Numbered from the stretch's first letter, positions 32,118-43,893 are shown. The stretch: DNA of 64,000 nt from Platycnemis pennipes (GCA_933228895.1 OW121852.1:128025544-128089543), one strand, 5' to 3'. Notes: a model not told the origin generated them from the sequence alone. A program made the numbers and translations.

Positions 32118-34397
32118 CCACTTTGGAGCCCATAAATTTGCATTTTGTTGATTTTAAATGTTGTTCCATTGACAAGGTACCATCGAGACTTACTCCTAGA
32201 TATTTAATTGTTTTACTCCATTCAATTGGTTGTATCCCGATTCTTAGTGGTTCTGCCGGTGGTGTTTCAGTTCTCGGCTTGTGAAATATTATTGCTTCGG
32301 TTTTTGTGGTATTTAGAGACAAGCGCCACTTCCTGTACCACTTTTCGGCTTCGTCCAGTGCATCCTGCAAGTATGCAACAGCTTTATTTGCCCGTTTACT
32401 GCTAGAGATAATGGCGACGTCATCCGCATAAAAAGCATTTTCAATAAGCCAATTTTTGTCGTTTTTGGGAAAGTCAGCCATGTAAAGGTTAAAGAGCAGT
32501 GGACCAAGGACTGACCCTTGTGGAACTCCTCCACTAGCAGTTTTCCAGGCACTACGCTCGTTTTTCCATTTCACGCAAAACGGTCTCTCGTATAGATACG
32601 ATTTTGTCCATAATAGAAACCAGCTGGGGAAGTTCCAGCTTTCCATTTTTTGAAGTAGGCCATCGTGCCATACCTTGTCAAAGGCTTTCGATACGTCCAG
32701 AAAGACCCCGGTTGTTAATTTATTGTTGTTGTAGCCCTCCGTAATGTAATTAATGAGCCTGTTTATTTGGTGGGTTGTCGACCTTCCTAGTCGGAAGCCA
32801 AATTGTTCTTCTGGTATTACGTTATTACTTTCAATGAATTTATTTATATTTTTGGCCATCACTCGTTCCGCCAGTTTCCCAATATGGGATATTAGGGAAA
32901 TTGGTCTAAAGTCATCCTTTGATAGAGTGCGTCCAGTTGTCTTTGGGATGCAGGTAACTATGGCCTTTTTCCACAGCACAGGATAGTGGCCCATTCTAAT
33001 GGAATTATTTATTAGTGTTGCTAGAAACCGTTTGGCTGAGCTTGGCAGTTTTTTTCAAAACTTCATTAGGGATGTCATCGTCCCCAGTCGCCTTTTTGTT
33101 TTGAATTTTGCTGATGGCTTCATCAATGTCACTTATGTTAAAATTAGGAACATCTTCTGAGTTCCGATTAGCAGCCCATTGAGCCTCGTCAAATGTTATC
33201 ACCGGCGTTTTACTGCCGGGTCGTCCAGGTGTAAAAATCTTAGCTAGATGGGTTGCCATCGCATTAGCTTTGTCAATAGGACGTACTAATGTAGTTGAAT
33301 TCTCGGCTCGGATTAAAGGGTCTGCGGGAGCCACGTTTCTCATTTTTTTCGCTGTCTTCCACAGGGATCTGTCATTTGACGTCATATTATTTAATAAAAT
33401 GTCCCATCTTTCTTTTCGCGCCGCTTTAATCTGCTGTTTGATTTCTTTGTTTAGATCTCGCAGTTGTTTTTCAATAGCAACGTCCCCAGAGTTTGGTATT
33501 TGCGTCTTACGTAATTCCTCAATTTGATCTTGTCTTTTACTTCACTTGTCAAGGGAATAAACTCTGCTGGTCGGCCCTTTCGTTTGGGTATGCTTATCAA
33601 CATGCCCTTTTTTATTGTTTTTGAGAGATCTTCCGCCATTTTGTCTAGTTCCCCGGGATGTTTAGGCTCACAGTTGAGCTGTGTTAATTCTGATGTCACA
33701 ATTTCGTCAAATTTGTCCCAGTCTGCAAGACCATAGCAGAATCTGGGACTTATTGGTGTTCGACCTATGTGAATGACGACCGGGTAGTGGTCGCTGGTAA
33801 GGTCGTTGGTTACTCGTATACAGGCTGGTTTGTTCAGGTTTTTGGTTAGTGCGATATCTATTACACTTCTCCCAAAAACTCTGGTTGGATCCGTGGGTGC
33901 GAGGACATTTATATTATTACTTTGGGTCCAGTCATATAGTATCTTGCCGTTTCTGTTTTCAACTGGACAGTTCCAGGTCATATGTTTGGAATTGAAGTCC
34001 CCACCTATAATGGTCGGTTCGTCATCTGTTATTAATTCGTTCAATTCAGATACATTCATTTTTTTTGCAGGTGACAGATAACACGAATAGATTTTAAGAT
34101 CGCCAAAAAGCGTTTCAATTGATATGCCAGTTGCTTCTAACGCTTCAGAGATTATTGGTTGAAGTGGATATGATTTGGTATTACTGCAAATTAGGATTGC
34201 TACTCCACCATTAGCACGCCTTCCGCCTACTTTATCTCTGCGGTGCACATCATAACCTGGCACCTCCCAGGTTTTGTCGGGCGTTAGATGTGTCTCAGAG
34301 ACTAGGCAGACTAATATTTTGTTTATTTTTAGGAAGTGTAAGAGCTCCTCTTCCCAACATGGAGAGTTGGATCAGGGGTTAAGTGCAGGGTTCTCGA
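32118..34397 (-). pseudogene. Jockey J1 ORF2: endonuclease and RT
   Basis: Minus strand, from 34390: EELLHFLKINKILVCLVSETHLTP, then frame 34263-33451 with VHRRDKVGG..NGGVAILI, IIGGDFNSKHMTWNC and TSDHYPVVIHIG (endonuclease), then DLNKEIKQQIKAARKERW-like linker sequence, frame 33385-33005 (NFNISDIDEAISKIQNKKA), a frameshift at about 33055, and frame 32994-32110 with RT motifs PISLISHIGKLAERVM, EEQFGFRLGRSTTHQI, VFLDVSKAFDKVWHDGLL, GVPQGSVLGPLLFNLYMAD and NAFYADDVAIIS. At least two frameshifts make it inactive. It continues at 26434. Confidence 0.88.
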
Positions 34398-34721
34398 TGG
34401 AAGGAGCTTTGGACAGACCAACGTAATAATAAGCTCCGTGAAATAAAACCCGAGACATCAGCGTGGGCCACTTCCGCCGGGCGAAGTCGCAGGGATGAGG
34501 TCGCCGTCACTCGCTTGAGAATAGCACATTGTGCCTTGACACACTCCAATCTTTTTACTGAAGAGAAGACCCCGCCACGCTGTGACGACTGCGACTCTCT
34601 CTTGACTGTGCGGCATCTCCTGACGGAGTGTGATGTGTATCGGGTAGCACGGGAGAGGCTAGAGGTAGAGGTAGCACGGGAGAGGCATCCGGGGCGGAAT
34701 AAGGCAAGTCCTAGGAGATGA
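34398..34721 (+). pseudogene. I-like ORF2 C-terminus, copy E
   Basis: This continues the ORF2 of copy E after Jockey J1. It reads WKELWTDQRNNKLREIKPE and then the C-terminal zinc motif CDDCDSLLTVRHLLTEC. A short duplication near 34660-34685 (two copies of a GGTAGCACGGGAGAGG-like unit) shifts the end of the frame. The 3' hairpin and TAC tail follow to 34914. Confidence 0.8.
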
Positions 34722-34914
34722 CGCCGATAACATCACCAAGGTTTTTAACTTTTTAAAAAAATACGGATTTTACAATAAAATATAGTTATTATTCCTACGA
34801 GACTATTCCTTCATGCTGTTTTTTCATATCATATTATTAGCAATAATAAGACTTTGAGTGGTGCAAAATGACCTCAGCCGTCGACGCACCCCAAATAAAA
34901 ATACTACTACTACT

Positions 34915-36090
34915 TGACGTTCACCTTGAATTGGATTGTGCTCCAGGGGCTCTTATTCGCACTCCTCGTGACGGTATCTCCGCGAGAAAAAATAAGACAA
35001 GCTCGAGGAACTCGCGATAGTCATCCCGAGGTTGAGAAATCCGCAAGTAAAATTAGAATAGATGGGGAAAACTAATTGTAGAACATAGAGATGTACTATA
35101 AAAATGAAATATTCAAACATGCCAATAACTTACCTCTAGACGTTCCTTAGCAAAGGAAATCACAAATGAAGAGTCGGCATCAACTACTTTGCGAACTACA
35201 CTGTCTGTCATGCCGGTTCGATAATATCCACGGTTCTCATTCTTCCAAGCATTTTTCACTTTTCTGAAGAGAGATTCATCCGGAGCTCTCGAAGGTCCCA
35301 TGGCAGTCTCGTAAGCACTTTTAATTAGAAGTTCGCTGATGTGGTGTCGGCAGGCCAGGTGCAACACCTTCTTGCCTGTGCCGGTACCTGTGCCCTCTAG
35401 TAGATTGTCTTAAGTTATGCAAGAAACAAATGATTGCAGCAAAATTTGCTAAGATATTAAATGAAATAGCTATACCTGGCCTTAACCTCTCCAGCAACTC
35501 CTTTTCCAGGGTTAGGTTTGTTTCCTGCAGCTGCATATTCAGCTTCCCTAGCACCCCATTTGTTTCTTTCAGGGCCTCAAACTTCTACTGAAGTTTCTTC
35601 GACTTCTGGGAAGCTGCTTCTTCCTTTTTGCGCAGAATATTTATGTTCTCCTTAGCCTAGATATATTTCTTCTCCATGCTTGGGAACATCGATCGGGGAA
35701 CAACTCCTTTCTCGTCTTCATCCGAGTTACATAAGTTCTCCATCCCTCTCCCCATTTTTCTAAAAATAGTATTCATTTTCAAAGTCTTCTGGTTTTCATT
35801 AATAATATCTAGGTACCTCTTTGCCTTCGAATCGGCTTATAATTGTTTCTGCAACTGAAGTTGGGACACATTGCATCAATACCTACCAAAGTCAATTGAA
35901 CAAATAATAATCACTTGAAAAAAAACATGGTAAATATTTTACATGTTGTGGCCGATCCTACCTCTGCTCAGTTTCTCCATGGTCATTTCCATCCTCCAAA
36001 TCCTGTATTTTGATGACTGGGATCCTGTTATTACTTATCTGCTGCTCTAAGTCTTGTTCCCTTTCTACATGAAGGCAAGAATCGTAAAAT
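34915..36090 (-). pseudogene. U family internal exons, copy 2
   Basis: This matches 725-1920 of copy 1 almost base for base. It contains the DDYREFLEL region (about 35030), the CRHHI exon (35134-35400) with an intact GGTAAGT donor at 35128-35134, an intron near 35405-35475, the coiled-coil exon (35475-35670) and upstream non-coding sequence. The TGA in the RW motif is the same as in copy 1. Confidence 0.55.
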
Positions 36091-36093
36091 TAA
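36091..36093 (+). repeat. Target-site duplication of PIF/Harbinger element (left)
   Basis: TAA here and at 39836-39838. In U copy 1 the undisturbed site (near 1925) has a single TAA followed by the same bases. Confidence 0.85.
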
Positions 36094-36415
36094 GGCCCGT
36101 ATTCATAGTCGAAACTTAAGCATTTGCTTGAATAAGTTCGCCTCTAGTTCAAGCTTAATCACGATTTTCGTTTCATTGTCGCTAAACAAGACAGTCTCAA
36201 GCATTGTCGAATAAGGCGAGCTTGATCAAGATCGTCTTGTTTCAAGTGGAGCTTATCAGGTTTCATAGTTGTGTCTCATTGTAAACGGGCAAATGCTCAA
36301 GCATGCGTGGATTCATAGTCGCCGAAGCTCGTCTTGTTGATCGAATAAGTCCGCAAATAAGTCGCCTTCATCAAGTCGTCATCAACCTCGTCTTGAGTAA
36401 ACGTATCGTTTACTT

Positions 36416-37074
36416 GCCCGCAGACGATGTGAGACTCACACTACGGAACACGGCCATGAAGGAGTGGGAAGCTACATGGAAAAGCACCACAGGAAATAAA
36501 CTCCGTTCGATTAAGCCCGAAACATCGGAGTGGCCCACGTCCAGAAGGATTCTCGTGGTGAAGAGGTCGCCATCACTCTGCTGAGCATAGGGCATTGTGC
36601 CCTTTCGCACTCGTATCTCTTCTCAGAGGAGAAAAGAAAACCTCGGTGTGATGTTTGCGATACCATCCTCAGTGTGGAACACATCTTAACGGAATGTGTT
36701 TGAGGCCGTGCGTGAAAGGCTGAATATCTGCAGAAACCTAAGAGAAGTCTTAGGCGACGAAGCAGATGGTATCAACAAAGTTTTAAAGTTTTTAAAAGAA
36801 ATTGGTATTTTTAACAAACTATGACATTCGATATTTAATTTTAAATAATTTTATTATTTAATTATTTTAATGTCGATTTTTTTTCAATATCTAGAGTTTA
36901 ATGGTTTATATTTATCTATTTGAAGCAAAAGTCAGATTTCCTGTCACTTTTCTAACATTTCAAGGTAACGGCGACAAAAGCTGACAAGAAAACATTTTGC
37001 TAACATAAAGATAGTAGTGGTGCAAAATGACCTCGATGTCCACGCACCCTATAAATCAAATTACTACTACTACT
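36416..37074 (+). mobile_element. I-like retrotransposon, 5'-truncated copy F2
   Basis: It begins just after RNase H (PADDVRLTLRNTAMKEWEATW), continues through the zinc-motif region (around 36640-36710, frame-shifted) and ends with GGTGC/GCACC (37019-37048) and a TAC tail. It lies inside the Harbinger element. I found no clear duplication. Confidence 0.8.
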
Positions 37075-37149
37075 TTTTTGTTCTGTCTACCACTCGAATC
37101 TCACGAATGAATTTAAACGGTGTTTTGTATGATCCTCTTGGTAATCCCA

Positions 37150-38029
37150 TTGACTAACCGGTCGAAAGATTGCAAAAACGATACGTGAGGAATGCACAGA
37201 ATCCCTTCGATGGGTATCGGGAAGGAGAGTTTAGATAAAGAGAGGCATAGATTCTCCAAACATTCGGTAATTAACGGGATATTGCCTCATATCGACGGGC
37301 CATTACAAAAACCAAACAACCGAGGTCTCCCAATTCCTCCGGAGATGCAGCAGGATGTTTGTAATGTAAAAAAATTTGATCGGAAGTGCATGACAAATAG
37401 AAATTGTATGTTCAATTTCCATCACTTTCAATAGGCAGTTGTTGGTCCTTCTATGGAGTTTCTGAACCTAGTTCCTGAATGACCAGGAAGTCAGCATGAT
37501 AGCCGAATTTTTCAAAATTCCCGTCTCCATATGAGGTACTTGGGAGGGCACCTTGATGGGTATCTAGTTGGTGATCTGGGTACCCATGCTTACCTTTTTT
37601 ACTGACACCCATTGCAAACCCTGAGACCGAGGCACAGAGAATTTATTTTGACTAGCGACAGGATATTATTAGTACAAAGTTTAATGGACATTATTAATGA
37701 AGTATTTGGCCCACTATTATCAAAATGCCTCGCCTTTTATGGAAACTGTTTACTTACCATATCCATTTCTATAGAATTATTAAATGAAAGGAAGGTACTC
37801 CAAAGAAGTAGGTATTCCAAGGTATTCCATGGTATTACACTGATTTATGGTACAATACTTAAATTTTAATCCTTAAATGTTTAGGCATAATGGTGTTCTA
37901 ACCATAACTTAAGTTCCTATGGATGGTGAGTTTGTTGAAGATGAAGTGGTGCCAGTAGAACCACCAAACTGGCAGTCAGGAGATGGTTTTGCCCTGCGAC
38001 ATGCTCTTATTGAAAGAATTTTTCATTGA
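37150..38029 (+). pseudogene. Harbinger-like transposase, degenerate
   Basis: Plus-strand pieces in several frames, in the expected order: RYVRNAQNPFDGYREGEF (37172-37225), RHRFSKHSVINGILPHID and NNRGLPIPPEMQ (37240-37350), then PGSQHDSRIFQNSRL (37480-37530; His-Asp of the DDE core, preceded by TGA where Trp is expected), LGYPCLPFLLTPIANPETEAQ (37570-37635), and a C-terminal stretch ending ALIERIFH (about 38020). Stops and frameshifts throughout make it inactive. Confidence 0.8.
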
Positions 38030-38165
38030 TTTTTATCCATGCATGTAGTTTTTCATGGATATTAAATTATTTTCTCAAAATCATGTATTTTTAACCTGTT
38101 TTTATTTGGTGTTTTTTTTCTGAATACAACACAAAAAAATCAAGAAAACATAAAAGAAAATAAAT

Positions 38166-39573
38166 CATGATTCATTCGTTTCCTTTCTGAGGAGGAACTC
38201 CTGCAGTTCAGCTTTCGCTGTAGCAGCTCTTACTTCAAGGGCATGAATAACCTTCAAATGGTTCAATTGCAGTTGTGTCATTTCCCTCTCTGCATCTAGT
38301 CGCACTGAAGCCAAGTCTTCATCGTACTTCATGAGCCTTTCAATTCACTCTCGTTTCGGCGCAAGCTCAGACTTCAAATTTATTTTTTCAAAGTATGATT
38401 GCTTCGGTGGCATTGGCCCTGAAATATAATTTGTCATTGCTTCAAGTCTATGAATAAGAAAGCAGAATGGGTAAACTTGTTACCTGATAATTATAAAGTT
38501 TTCTCAGTTTCATTATTCCAAGTGTTTAATGTACAACTATTTACGTTGGATCATGGATAAACCACTACTGCCACGACAGCTCACTTTCTGTAGCAACTTG
38601 CGACATTCGTTATTTTCTTCTTTGGGGACCCGCTAAATTCAAACATATCGTGCGACTGGCGTAATACAATTTACAGGAAAACTTATCTTTGGGTAGTATC
38701 TTATGATAGCGTTGAACTAGTTACATTGAATGCACAGAAAAATTAGTTTAATATCCACAATAATAATGCCTCAAAAGACTTACCATGACATAAGTTACCA
38801 CTATCATTCGTTTCGTCAATCACATTACTAATGGAATATAGTCCTTTAATTACACTCTCTTCTTGCTCTGGAATGAGATACAAATGCAATACTGGAAATT
38901 ATTAGTTATGTTCGAAGTATGATGAATGTGACTAAAATCAAGGAAACACACTTTTACACAAATTACATTGAAAAATAGGATAGCAACTTCAAAGAAAATC
39001 TCATATTTAAAGGATATCATTCCCATATTTACCCTAAAGTTATTCAACCGACATGTTGGAGGAGAATACTGTCGGCACCATAGCCATTAGGTTTGGCACA
39101 ATATTCTCCACATCAGGATCTATTTCCATCTCTTCAGGAGCTGGTCTCCTGCCTGAAGCCATACGATTCTGCCTCTCCTTCGTTATAGTATTTCTTTGCG
39201 TTTGCTTTAAATTCGACCATAATTTTTTTAGCTGTTGAACTGTCCTCTGCAACAGTGAAATTAAACGAACCACCAGATAATGTAAGTGACTTTGCATGCT
39301 CTTGCTATCAATATTCATCACGCAAACATAATAAATATACTAATTCCATGTAATACTCAGATCTCACCTCTTGCGTTATGCAGTGCGAATTATTGTATGT
39401 ATCCGCAATTTTCTTCCATACTGCTTCCTTTTCCTTGAGTGACGCAGTATCCCCTTTCTTGCTTTCTGTTTTTTATAATTAGCAAGAGTGTCGAGAAAAA
39501 TTTTCTTCTCCAATGGCGTGTAATGCCGATGCTTGACCGAGGTTGAGTCCATTTTCAGATTCAAATTTACCAC
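38166..39573 (-). pseudogene. Harbinger-associated Myb/SANT-like DNA-binding protein (spliced)
   Basis: Minus-strand exons: 39573-39376 (HYTPLEKKIFLDTLANYK, the SANT-like start), 39321-39040 (TVQQLKKLWSNLKQTQRN and a Pro/Glu/Asp-rich part with MEIDPDVENIVP), and 38290-38166 (LKVIHALEVRAATAKAELQEFLL, coiled coil, ending KETNES and a stop). The order fits the second protein of PIF/Harbinger elements, which helps bring the transposase to the ends. The first exon is frame-damaged. Splice sites were not placed exactly. Confidence 0.65.
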
Positions 39574-39835
39574 TTCGAGGGGGCAACGGTTGTCAAGTTA
39601 ATAAATGTAACGTTGAAGGTGATTGGTTGAACGAACAAGCATTTGCTTCAGCCAATGCTTCATGAAGCATGTCTTATTGAAAATGAGATGATCTTCGTCA
39701 AGTTCATCTTCATCAAGACGGTCTTATTCGAAGACTATGAAAGCTGACTCGAAATATGCACGCCTTGACCATTAAGGCGATCTTCATCGAGACGGTCTCA
39801 AGTCATAACTTGAGACCTGACTATGAATACGGGCC

Positions 39836-40024
39836 TAAGATTCAAACAGGCCTCAGTACGACAATGCCTATTTACATACACGAAATATTACGTATACCAG
39901 AGTACTCGCATGAGATTCCCAGAATTTATATGCCCCAAGGTCTCTCACCTTTACGCTTTTAATAATGGATCCAAAGAAATATGATGAATGCAACCAAATT
40001 GTAATTACATACCTGCCATCACAA
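39836..40024 (-). pseudogene. U family segment, copy 2, right of the Harbinger element
   Basis: It matches 1925-2115 of copy 1, including the end of the N-terminal exon at the GTATGT donor. It is cut at 40024 by I-like F3. Confidence 0.5.
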
Positions 40025-40602
40025 GTCGACGCTTCACTTAAGAGCTCAGTTCTTCAACAGTGGAGGGAGTCGTGAGGAATCATTGCAAATAACAAACTGC
40101 GCACAGTTAAACCGGTGACGTCAGCGTGGCCCACTTCCGTCAGGAGGAACCGCCGAGAGGAATTCGTCATCACCCGGGCACAGCCCAATGACCCACTCCT
40201 TTCTCTTCACAGAAGAGAAATTGCCACCTAGGCGTGATGACTGCGACTGTCCTCTTGGAATTCGGCATATCCTGACGGAGTGTGACAGATACCGGGACGT
40301 GCGTAACCGAGTGAACATTACGGGTGATTTAGGGCTAAGTGACGAACCTGATACTATCGACCGTGTAATTTTATTTTTAAAGAAATCTGGGCTTTTTAGT
40401 CAATGAAAAATATAGTCTTTAATAATTTTGAGTGATTTTATGTACGATAAATCGATGAATAAGCTGAATACCTTATTTCAGGTAATGTAATGTCTACGGC
40501 CTTAAATTAATGTTATATTTCTGAAAAGTAGTGGTGCAAAATGACCATGCCTTCGACGCCCCCAAAACATCAACTCTACTACTACTACTACTACTACTAT
40601 AT
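40025..40602 (+). mobile_element. I-like retrotransposon, 5'-truncated copy F3
   Basis: It contains the ORF2 C-terminus (SSVLQQWRES, a frameshift, then 40188-40406 with MTHSFLFTEEKLPPRRDDCDCPLGIRHILTECD), the 3' stem start GGTGC at 40533-40537 and a long TAC tail to about 40602. The GCACC side of the hairpin is mutated (GACGCC). No target duplication was recognised. Confidence 0.8.
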
Positions 40603-41182
40603 TTATTATTATATTGTACCCATCTTCAAATCAACCTATACGGCGATTATTTTCCTGGGAAAAATTTGGTTTGGTCCTCCTTTGAACGTGCTAAAGAGGT
40701 AAGCAAAACGTGGCAAAGAGGTAAGCAAAACATGCCAACTAGTATTAATTACATACCCTGTTGCGCGGATCTATGGAAACGAACGTGCTAACGAGAAAAA
40801 CGTGCTATCATGGATCGTCCTAACGAGAGTTCACTGTAGACTGAACCAATTTTGTGCAGCGTTCAAAATCAGAGCGGAGTTGTTGTTAATAATAATTTTA
40901 CAAATCGGGGAGTGTCCATTAAAAAGTGAGCCACAACCTCTGGTTTCTGGGAGGGTTAACAATCTTAAACAACCCATTTACACTTTACCACCTTTTTCTC
41001 TTCAGGCTTTTTAACAAGATCCCATACATGATTGTCTTTGAAAGATTGCAATTATTCACTTACAGCTTTTTTTTCCAGTGAACACTATCATTTCCTGTTA
41101 AAGCCTCTGTCACAGTAGCTGGCTCTAAATGATCATCAAAAATAGCATTATCACACAATGAAGCAGTATGCATTAAAAATCA
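40603..41182. other. Unassigned stretch
   Basis: AT-rich. Short frames only, none with recognised motifs. It probably includes introns of U copy 2 or older insertions. Confidence 0.3.
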
Positions 41183-41530
41183 TCACCAAAATCTTCTCCC
41201 TTTCAAATTCACCATCATCATGATTATCTGCAATTGGAACTGTTTCGATATCAGTTTCCATCCATCAAGGGTAAAGTTATCCACGCTAGGGTAGCAGCCG
41301 CGTTTAGCTTCCAATACTGCCTTGTAAGGTGGATACAGTCTCGATTTCTGTCCCAGAGCACTATTTCTCAAGAGCTGGTACCTGTTTTTGGAAAGTTTTA
41401 ACTGAATCATGACAAATAATGCACGCTCCGGGGTATAAGGCTGCTCGCGACACGCCAGCAATGAATCGCGGTATTTTTGGGACCTAGTAGGAGTAGCCAA
41501 CGTTGCATCCATCACTACTGCAGCCGCCAT
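41183..41530 (-). pseudogene. Probable U family N-terminal exon
   Basis: The minus-strand frame of 115 codons starts at 41530. It includes YTPERALFVMIQLKLSKNRY and SRLYPPYKAVLEAKRGCYPS. The LSK.(R/Q)Y...R and YPPY..V..AK..CYP patterns are, from memory, at the N-terminus of the same repetitive family as the CRHHI and AERAVKLMQD motifs. Its position upstream of copy 2 on the same strand agrees. Copy 1 has no counterpart in the window. The linkage is inferred. Confidence 0.4.
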
Positions 41531-43387
41531 CTGACTTTCCTTCGGCCCGGGGGCTCATCTGTGTTGCGCAGCACAGTTGCTCGGGACCTGACTTGGTGCT
41601 AATCGCTCAGTCCGCCTCCGCTTAGTTCTTTCGCTGACTGAGAGGAAGGCGATTTCTGGTCGACCACTTGCAGTCTTACGGCCTGTTGTCCTTACGTTGC
41701 CAACAAATTTTATGTTCCAGATAGTCGCAAGTCAGTCAGTGTTCTGAGCGAGAAAAGAATTCTCCTCACGCCCGCACTTTTTCCACCTCGCCTGCAAATC
41801 GGAAACCAAGCATCTCAATCGGGTTCTTGCCTTTATCAACCATTAAGTGCTTACGTCCATATTTTTCATGAATTCCCAGTACCAGTGCTCCATACCCCGC
41901 TGAAGTACCTTCCTTCCAGTGGGGCTTGGTCAGCGTAAAAATCTCATGGCGTGTGAGTTTGAAAGTTACTGTAATGACATAAAAGTGTTAACTATATCAA
42001 TTATGGTTCTCAATGAAAATATATGAATGCAAAACTTTATTAATGGAATTATACAAGTAAATATTATGTCCCTAAATAAATATAAGTGATAAATAAATAT
42101 GAAGTGATTATTATCGTTATAGCTACATTTTCTCAGACAACTACAAAAATATAACACACTCAATGCGGCCTGTACGCCGCTGTTAAAGACATTTGCTTCT
42201 CAAACGTTTGCATTAAATACGTTATATGTACTTACTTTGAGAAAACGTTTCCATTTTCCTGAATGAAAATCGATGCACTTGACGAATTATGGTTGAATTT
42301 CAAAGTAGACCTACAAATTCTGGGTTTGCTTCCACGACACGAGTGAGCTGCGCTCTGGTCACTTCAATACTGAATTGTGGGCGCAGATGCATACCTACCT
42401 CCCTATAAAATGTATTTACTCGCGGCGCAATCATCAGAAAAGACAGCATCGTATACGAAAGGCATAGATTTGAAAGGTAATTTGAGGTACTTTTGACCAC
42501 ATTTTAGGCACTTTCAATGTACTTAACGGCAACTGGCATCCAACCACAATATGTACACTATTACCTCTGCATATTTTCTTCGGCACCTTCTCGTCGAAAT
42601 TGGACTATTAAGAAATTGAATGGAATCAGACGATACGTTGTGAAAAAGTGACACGGTGTAAGAAAACCGAACCGGTAATTGCGTAAAACCCTACCGTTAA
42701 TTGAGTAAAACCCAACCGGTTTCGGTACAATGACACGAGAGTGTCGAAATCGGTAGGGTTTTACTCAATAAAAGTGTGAAAAAATACATCGTCAAGTTTT
42801 CTTACACCTTGTATTATTAATCTGTCAATATTGCAGATGCTTGCTGCAAAAATATCCAATTACTTCGGATACATAAGTATGTTCCACAAATAAAAACAAA
42901 ACCTCTCCAAAATAAGTAAGAGCAACAGAGGAAGAAGCTATTATTTTACGGTCTTGGTGATCAATAGAAAATCGCCGTGTCAGGAGATATAAGTCTGGGT
43001 GCGAAAATAACAAATTTATTTATGTGCGGAATATTGCTTGGATCACACAAACTTATATTTAGAAAAAAAGTGAGTTCTGGTTTTGAGCTTCAAATGCATG
43101 TCCAAATTGATTGAAGTTATGCGTCAAAAAAGAGATCTAGCATTATGCTAACATTACGGCGGACCACACTATAAACATATTAGGTTGATGAGACGCTTTG
43201 CACGATACCATGTATAAAATGTGTTTTGTGCAAGTCATCAAGAAAGAATATTTAACAATCATCAGTTACCTCCCTCAAACTAGAATAAATTTGACACTGC
43301 TGAGCGGACAAAAGTAATGGGCTATTACACGAAATATGCAACCCGCGCAACGTGATAGCTAAAGCGATGCACATATTTTCTTAAATA
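41531..43387. other. Unassigned AT-rich stretch
   Basis: No recognised coding sequence; the longest frame is below 70 codons. The first 250 bases are GC-richer and may be the 5' flank of the U family gene. A foldback repeat occupies 42655-42808. Confidence 0.4.
42655..42808. repeat. Small foldback repeat
   Basis: ggtgtaagaaaac (42655-42667) is inverted at 42796-42808. Inside, aattg(c/a)gtaaaaccc units at about 42677 and 42700 are answered by gggttttactcaat at about 42756, so most of the 154 bases can fold on themselves. Confidence 0.6.
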
Positions 43388-43893
43388 CAGTAAGTTCTCG
43401 ACTTACGCGGTTAATTCGTTCCAAAAACTTCCGATCGAGTAGAAATCCGCGTAAGTCGGAAACACAACAACATACCTATCATTTTTGAACCATTAGCGGT
43501 GCCGCTTTTACTGCGATTGGCGGAGTTCGGCGACGATTACAGAAAACGCCATTTTTTGAGAGACCGGTAAGCTAACAGAATACGACAATTCCGAGAGTAG
43601 TACAAGTTCAATATTTATTTCGCTGGATATTTAAATCTAAAATAAGTATAATTACACGAAACATGAATAAATTGCAAATTTGTTGAAATTATCACACTCA
43701 TGTGAATGCCTGTTCATAATTAGAATGAGTACTTACAAGGGCGGATCCAGGATTATTTTCTGGGGGGGCACAAGGGTCTGACGGGCAAAGGGTCTTCTCA
43801 TATTTGGGATTAAAAAACAACATACAACAAGTAATGTACGAAATATACTCTTTATTTTAATGTAAAGGTTATTAATATGAAAATATTATTAAG

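Larger units (their letters stand above)
25924..34397 (-). mobile_element. Jockey-like non-LTR element J1, 5'-truncated, interrupted by I-like B
   Basis: Minus-strand blocks 34397-32118 (endonuclease and RT) and 26442-25924 (RT C-terminus and 3' end) flank the complete I-like element B. The frame joins across B (GSKVG, then LAPILKNK). Outer duplications tggaaggagc lie at 25914-25923 and 34398-34407. ORF1 is missing, so J1 is 5'-truncated just upstream of the endonuclease. Its 3' end has a strong hairpin, ATGCCCCC-GAA-GGGGGGCAT (25934-25953). A second copy, J2, is at 62472-64000. Confidence 0.88.
23502..34914 (+). mobile_element. I-like retrotransposon copy E (5'-truncated), interrupted by Jockey J1
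   Basis: Two blocks, 23502-25923 and 34398-34914, form one element. They are separated by Jockey J1 with a 10-bp duplication (tggaaggagc at 25914-25923 and 34398-34407), and the frame resumes exactly across it. The element starts in the linker after the endonuclease, contains RT and RNase H, and ends with the hairpin (34860-34890) and a TAC tail at 34914. It is inserted in U copy 2. Confidence 0.85.
36094..39835. mobile_element. PIF/Harbinger-like DNA transposon, degenerate
   Basis: 3.74 kb, with inverted ends GGCCCGTATTCATAGTC (36094-36110) and its complement at 39819-39835, and a TAA duplication. It carries the two genes typical of the group in convergent orientation: a DDE transposase (plus) and a Myb/SANT-like protein (minus). 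Subterminal stretches repeat motifs such as TCTTGTTTCAAG and TCAAGACGGTCT, possibly transposase-binding sites. An I-like fragment (F2) interrupts the left part. Confidence 0.88.
21705..41530 (-). mobile_element. U family repetitive element, copy 2 (fragmented by nested insertions)
   Basis: Segments 21985-22394, 23213-23500, 34915-36093 and 39836-40024 match copy 1 (1-2110) in order. They are separated by I-like F1, the E/J1/B nest, a PIF/Harbinger element and I-like F3. A further exon-like block at 41183-41530 fits the N-terminus of the same family. The break at F1 has a 12-bp duplication and the break at the Harbinger element is a TAA duplication present once in copy 1. At the E insertion about 50 bp of the U sequence is missing. 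Confidence 0.7.

Noticed and set aside
40565..40602. CRISPR-like or satellite array
   Set aside because: These are simple TAC-repeat tails of I-like retrotransposons, without spacers.
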